DNA from: Spraguea lophii
Lineage: Eukaryota; Microsporidia; Spragueidae
DNA: 64,000 nt
Reading direction: 5' to 3'
NCBI GenBank assembly: GCA_001887945.1
Contig: LDOQ01000076.1
Coordinates: 1 to 64,000 of the forward strand
The translations under genes were made by a program, and so were the position numbers. Positions 60,323-64,000 of the stretch are shown piece by piece. The first letter of the stretch is position 1. Each line of letters opens with the position of its first letter. Under the pieces are notes generated by a model. That model had not been told where the DNA came from. It made no database searches and saw nothing but the letters and a program-made list of their open reading frames with translations.

Positions 60323-62650
60323 TTATAAATCTTCTTTTCTTTCTTCCAATACTTTTTCTTTCTCATTGAAATCTTCAATTTTTTCTTTAAGTCCTTCAAT
60401 CTCAATCTTTTCTTCTTCAATTTTCTTTTTGACACCTTCTTCTCCCAATTTATCTTTCAATTCTTCAATCTTTTGTTCTTCTTCTTTTATTTTTTCTTCT
60501 AACTTACTCTTTTCATCATCCAATCTCTCTTCAACTTCACTGCTACTACTACTATGACTTCCATATTTCTTCTTCTCTTCTTTAACCAATGGTTTAATAT
60601 TATGAGTTTCAAGACCTAAATCTTTTCTAGCCATATTCAACATATTAATGTAAATTGGACCTATCTTTTCTGGTTTGATGTCACAAATAGAACATGCGGC
60701 AGTAAAATATTGCATAAGTATAAGTTTACTATTTTCTCTGTCAGTAACACTCCTTTCTATCAATTTCTTTACATCTTCACTATCTGTATTGATTTCCAAG
60801 GTTAATTTATTTTCAAACATATTTGCTATTGCTGTATTCTGAATATGAGAATATCCCATCATAGCTCTTAATGTTTGAGACATAGTCTCTTTATCTTGTC
60901 TAATAGAAAATGGTGCTGTTATAAGTCTTTTACTTACTTTTACATCCTTTACCAATCCCTTTAAAGTTTCTTTACAGAAACTAATAAAGTTATCATAATC
61001 TCCTTCTATTTTCTTTCCTGTAAAAGTTCTTGTAACAATATCTGTAAGATCTTTACCCTCATAACCTTTAAGTATCTTCACTATTTGTTCATCAGTAAAA
61101 GTATCAATAAAGAAATATGGGTAATCTATTCCATCAAATAATGGATGAGAAACAGAATAATTTTTCATTTGATCTGTAAGAGATGTGTAATAAATTTTAT
61201 AAAGATTTTTTTCTTCTTCCTTTTTGTTATCATCCTCTTTTTTGTCGTCTTTATCTTTGTCATCTTTTTCTTTTATTTCATCTTCAAAGATTGATACTTT
61301 ATCTTCTGAAATTTTAGAGAAATCTTCAAGGGTCATATAACCTTGTGATGTTTGGAATGGGAAAATATCAATAAATAAGTTTGCTAATATTTCCTTATCA
61401 GCCTTTTTATAATTTAAATATGCATTCTTTATGTTAGATTCATAACATTTCATCATTCTTTCACCTTCTTTTTCATCTTTGAAAAGATCTTTCATAATTG
61501 CTATGATTTTCTTTTGTAATGTTTTGTAAAGAGCAGCTATGGTTTCTTCTGAATTTATTAATTCCTCTCTTGTACTTACTAACTCAGCATCATTACTTTT
61601 TAAAATTATTGTCATTGGTTTTAAGAATTCTGGATACTTTATAAAGTTAGGATCATCAACTCTTCCTCCACTTACGAACATAATCTTGGAACCTTCCAAT
61701 TCAACACCTAAAGCTCTAATATCTAAGAAAGTAGGGATGAAAAGCATTACAGTAAAAGTGGCCTCAGACATTCCACCTTCGGATGTTTCTTGAGGAATTG
61801 TAAGTTTCAATTCTCCACTGTAATGTAAATTTCCATTTTGTTTAAGTTCTTTGTAAATTCTCTGGTATTCTGATTCTTCGTTATTTTTAACCCATGGGAA
61901 TAATTCAGTTTTTTGCAATGTTTTTGCTTCTGCTTCTTTATCCTCTTCCTCTTCTTCTTTCTTTTCTTCATCCTCATCACTTTCTTTATCTTCTTCCTTC
62001 TTCTCTTCTTTCTTAGGTTCTTTCCACATTAATATTTGGTAATTTCTTTGAATATCCAATAAATTCTCTTTTATCCATTTTTCTATCGATTTATCAGATG
62101 TTTTTTCTGCAAACTTATCAATCAAATGTAAAGTAACGGTAGTTCCTACTTCTTCCTTTTCCATCTCTTCTATCTTATATTCTATACATGCTTTTTTAGC
62201 ACTAAATTTATAAGCTTTATCACATCCATATCTTTTTGTTTCTACATCCACGTGATTTGCTACAAAGAATACTGAGTAAAATCCCATACCAAATCTTCCA
62301 ATAATATCTTCAGATCCGGATCCTCTGCTACCACTACCACCAACTTTTCCTATAAAATTTATCAAATCATCCTTATTCATACCTATACCTCTATCTTTTA
62401 TTTGAAATATTTTCTTTTCTTTATCGAACATAATTTCTATATTCTTCTCCAAATCAGCATACAAATCCCCGCTTTCCAACACGAGTTTCTTTGTGGCATC
62501 AATAGAATTAGAAATTAATTCCTTAATAAAACTAAATTCTTCACGTAAAAGCCTAGCTGTTATATTTTCTATGAGATTAGGATCCAATGTCATTGTATAC
62601 TCATCACACATTGTATATTTTATGAAAAAAAATAACAAAGATTTCAGCAT
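60323..62650 (-). CDS. Hsp90-family chaperone with ER features (Grp94-like)
   Basis: A 775-residue Hsp90. The ATP pocket carries the conserved KELISN with catalytic Glu and Mg-binding Asn, DRGIGM and GRFGMGFYS. Middle and C-terminal domains follow, including TAPFSIRQDKETMSQTLRAMMG. Three features point to the ER instead of the cytosol. The first Met, placed directly after a CCC box (62651-62653), starts a hydrophobic leader (MLKSLLFFFIKYTMC). The C-terminus ends KEDL, close to the KDEL retrieval signal. The MEEVD tail of cytosolic Hsp90 is absent, replaced by a Glu/Lys coiled coil. Acidic linker about 205-240. The N-domain is divergent. Confidence 0.88.
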   Translation of the reverse strand: MLKSLLFFFIKYTMCDEYTMTLDPNLIENITARLLREEFSFIKELISNSIDATKKLVLESGDLYADLEKNIEIMFDKEKKIFQIKDRGIGMNKDDLINFIGKVGGSGSRGSGSEDIIGRFGMGFYSVFFVANHVDVETKRYGCDKAYKFSAKKACIEYKIEEMEKEEVGTTVTLHLIDKFAEKTSDKSIEKWIKENLLDIQRNYQILMWKEPKKEEKKEEDKESDEDEEKKEEEEEDKEAEAKTLQKTELFPWVKNNEESEYQRIYKELKQNGNLHYSGELKLTIPQETSEGGMSEATFTVMLFIPTFLDIRALGVELEGSKIMFVSGGRVDDPNFIKYPEFLKPMTIILKSNDAELVSTREELINSEETIAALYKTLQKKIIAIMKDLFKDEKEGERMMKCYESNIKNAYLNYKKADKEILANLFIDIFPFQTSQGYMTLEDFSKISEDKVSIFEDEIKEKDDKDKDDKKEDDNKKEEEKNLYKIYYTSLTDQMKNYSVSHPLFDGIDYPYFFIDTFTDEQIVKILKGYEGKDLTDIVTRTFTGKKIEGDYDNFISFCKETLKGLVKDVKVSKRLITAPFSIRQDKETMSQTLRAMMGYSHIQNTAIANMFENKLTLEINTDSEDVKKLIERSVTDRENSKLILMQYFTAACSICDIKPEKIGPIYINMLNMARKDLGLETHNIKPLVKEEKKKYGSHSSSSSEVEERLDDEKSKLEEKIKEEEQKIEELKDKLGEEGVKKKIEEEKIEIEGLKEKIEDFNEKEKVLEERKEDL

Positions 62651-63284
62651 GGGATAAAAAATATTATTTCTTTTATAACCTAGAAAATATTTGGAAGAAA
62701 ATGATTGGTCAGTTTTTTATAATTTTTAATATGAAGTTTAATTCAACCGAATTTAATACGTTCTTTAAATTTCTATTAAATTGAAAGATTAAATATTAAA
62801 AAAACTGACTTATTAAATTTTTGTAAAAATAAACATATGCAGAATATTGGTAGAAAAAATTAAACGAGTAAATTAAATTCAATATAATTTTTATTATAAA
62901 AAGAACATAATGTTTTTTTAAAGAATATTTTAATAAAATAATAGTTATTATAAAAATTTGTTAACCAATTATTTATTTGGATTTAAATGGATATTTTTTT
63001 AGAATAAAAAATATTTTCGTACGACAGTAAATTAATTATGGAATATCAATAAATTAATAAAATAGAAAATTATACCTCATTCAGGAAAATAATGATTTAA
63101 AGCATATATTCTTTATTTGATAAATTATACTCTTTCTTTAAAATAAATAATTATTTTTATTTCGATAAATTCTATAGATATTTATTATTATCTTATACTT
63201 ATAGAATGTATTAAGTATAATGATATTACATATATATTCTTTGTTACATCTATGATTATTAGACATAGAATAAAATATACTTGT
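62651..63284. other. AT-rich spacer upstream of Hsp90
   Basis: Holds the CCC box of the Hsp90 gene at 62651-62653. No other gene or RNA seen. Confidence 0.5.
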
Positions 63285-63624
63285 TTATTATAATACATAT
63301 CTATTGATCTTATCTTATTTTATGTTTTTAAAATGTTAAGGTTTTGTGTATGCTTCTTTAACGATATAATTAAATTCAATCACCTTTCTTTCTATAATGT
63401 TGGCTAAGTCGTCGATATAGATATTAACCAATTAAACATTATGTTAATCTAATAATGAGATAAACAAACAAGGAAAATTCAACTTACATTATAAACTCCT
63501 CGTCCACGCAAATTAAAACATTTTCTTCTTTGGTGTTTTTTTATTTTGAAAAAATTTCTAATTGATGAATTCTCATTTGTTAGAGTTGATATTCGATTAC
63601 CATAACCATTGATCCAAGCGTGCA
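63285..63624 (-). mobile_element. SINE-like element, degenerate (copy G)
   Basis: In the minus orientation it starts with a decayed tRNA-like head (TTGGATCAATGGTTATGGTA, where GATCAATGG stands at box A). An A-rich linker with AAAGAAGAAAATG follows, then the body (GGCTAAGTCG, ATGTTGGC, ATAAGATAAGATCAATAG). The last third and the tail are lost. Confidence 0.55.
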
Positions 63625-64000
63625 TTTAGAAAATAAATACTCTCCTCAAATCTTTATATTTCAACGAAATTACATTAATTGAAGTAATAAAATGGTAAAT
63701 TTTATTAATAATGATGTAAATTTTTTTAGAAAATATATTTGAAGAATACGTGTGAGAATGGTTATTAGTATTTTAAGTTATAAAAATTATTTATTTAAAA
63801 AAAATAGATTATAAACTGATTCGAGATAAAGAATGATTGCTAATATTTTAATTTTATTTATTAACTTTTAAAAAATTAAAATAAAATACTATTTAGCTTT
63901 ACTCAAAATTTATGAAATATTCCAGAAATACTAAAGTTTTATAAATAAATTATTTGGATAGATAAATAAATTATATTAGACATTTTATAAATCTTATTTG
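63625..64000. other. AT-rich window edge
   Basis: No supported feature. Confidence 0.5.

Overview
The window reads as nuclear DNA of an AT-rich microsporidian (spore-forming intracellular parasite related to fungi). The evidence is sequence-based. The genes are intronless, eukaryotic and reduced in size. Many start codons sit directly behind a CCC or CCCC box, as is typical of microsporidian promoters. There is a mitosome-type alternative oxidase, a Sof1, a lipin, a TFIIF-beta, an Rtt109-like acetyltransferase and a tRNA-His, mixed with unrecognised secreted proteins and leucine-rich-repeat (LRR) proteins of the kind expanded in these parasites. I do not name a species. Spacers are much longer than in compact microsporidian genomes and hold decayed mobile DNA, which fits a larger, AT-rich microsporidian genome that has kept alternative oxidase.

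Layout. 1-2064: secreted LRR protein, minus strand, cut by the window edge. 2.1-4.0 kb: AT-rich desert with two GC-rich palindromic boxes. 4.0-8.4 kb: minus-strand run of a pfkB/adenosine-kinase-like enzyme, a septin with broken GTPase motifs, a coiled-coil protein and a RanBP1-domain protein. 8.6-10.8 kb: two unknown secreted proteins. 10.9-12.6 kb: lipin phosphatidate phosphatase. 13-20.4 kb: small unknowns, a kinesin with a C-terminal WD40 domain, an SF3b4-like double-RRM protein, a LisH/CTLH protein and an acidic protein. 20.6-28.1 kb: ERG28-like membrane protein, homeodomain protein, tRNA-His, DDT-domain ISWI-accessory protein, alternative oxidase and Rtt109-like acetyltransferase. 28.9-32.1 kb: Sof1 and a second secreted LRR protein. 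32.6-36.1 kb: mobile-element graveyard. 36.1-43.9 kb: PHIP/BRWD-like WD40 protein, M1 aminopeptidase, TFIIF-beta. 45-64 kb: large unknown repeat protein, Dus1, GATA factor, two unknown secreted or anchored proteins, EF-hand protein, small secreted protein and an Hsp90 with ER features.

The most notable thing not explained by ordinary genes is a dispersed family of about 470-bp elements with a tRNA-like head (box A and box B of an internal RNA polymerase III promoter) and a shared 3' body. At least eight copies or large fragments, in both orientations, lie in the spacers. They behave like a tRNA-derived SINE. The best copy lies 30 bp from a 945-bp decayed DNA transposon with about 57-60-bp terminal inverted repeats and a mutated DDE transposase resembling the Merlin/IS1595 type.

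Several genes group by function. RanBP1, Sof1, SF3b4-like, Dus1, TFIIF-beta, the DDT protein, Rtt109, the GATA factor and the homeodomain protein are nuclear gene-expression machinery. Lipin and the ERG28-like protein act on ER lipids. AOX is the respiratory remnant. The LRR and cysteine-containing secreted proteins are candidates for host contact.
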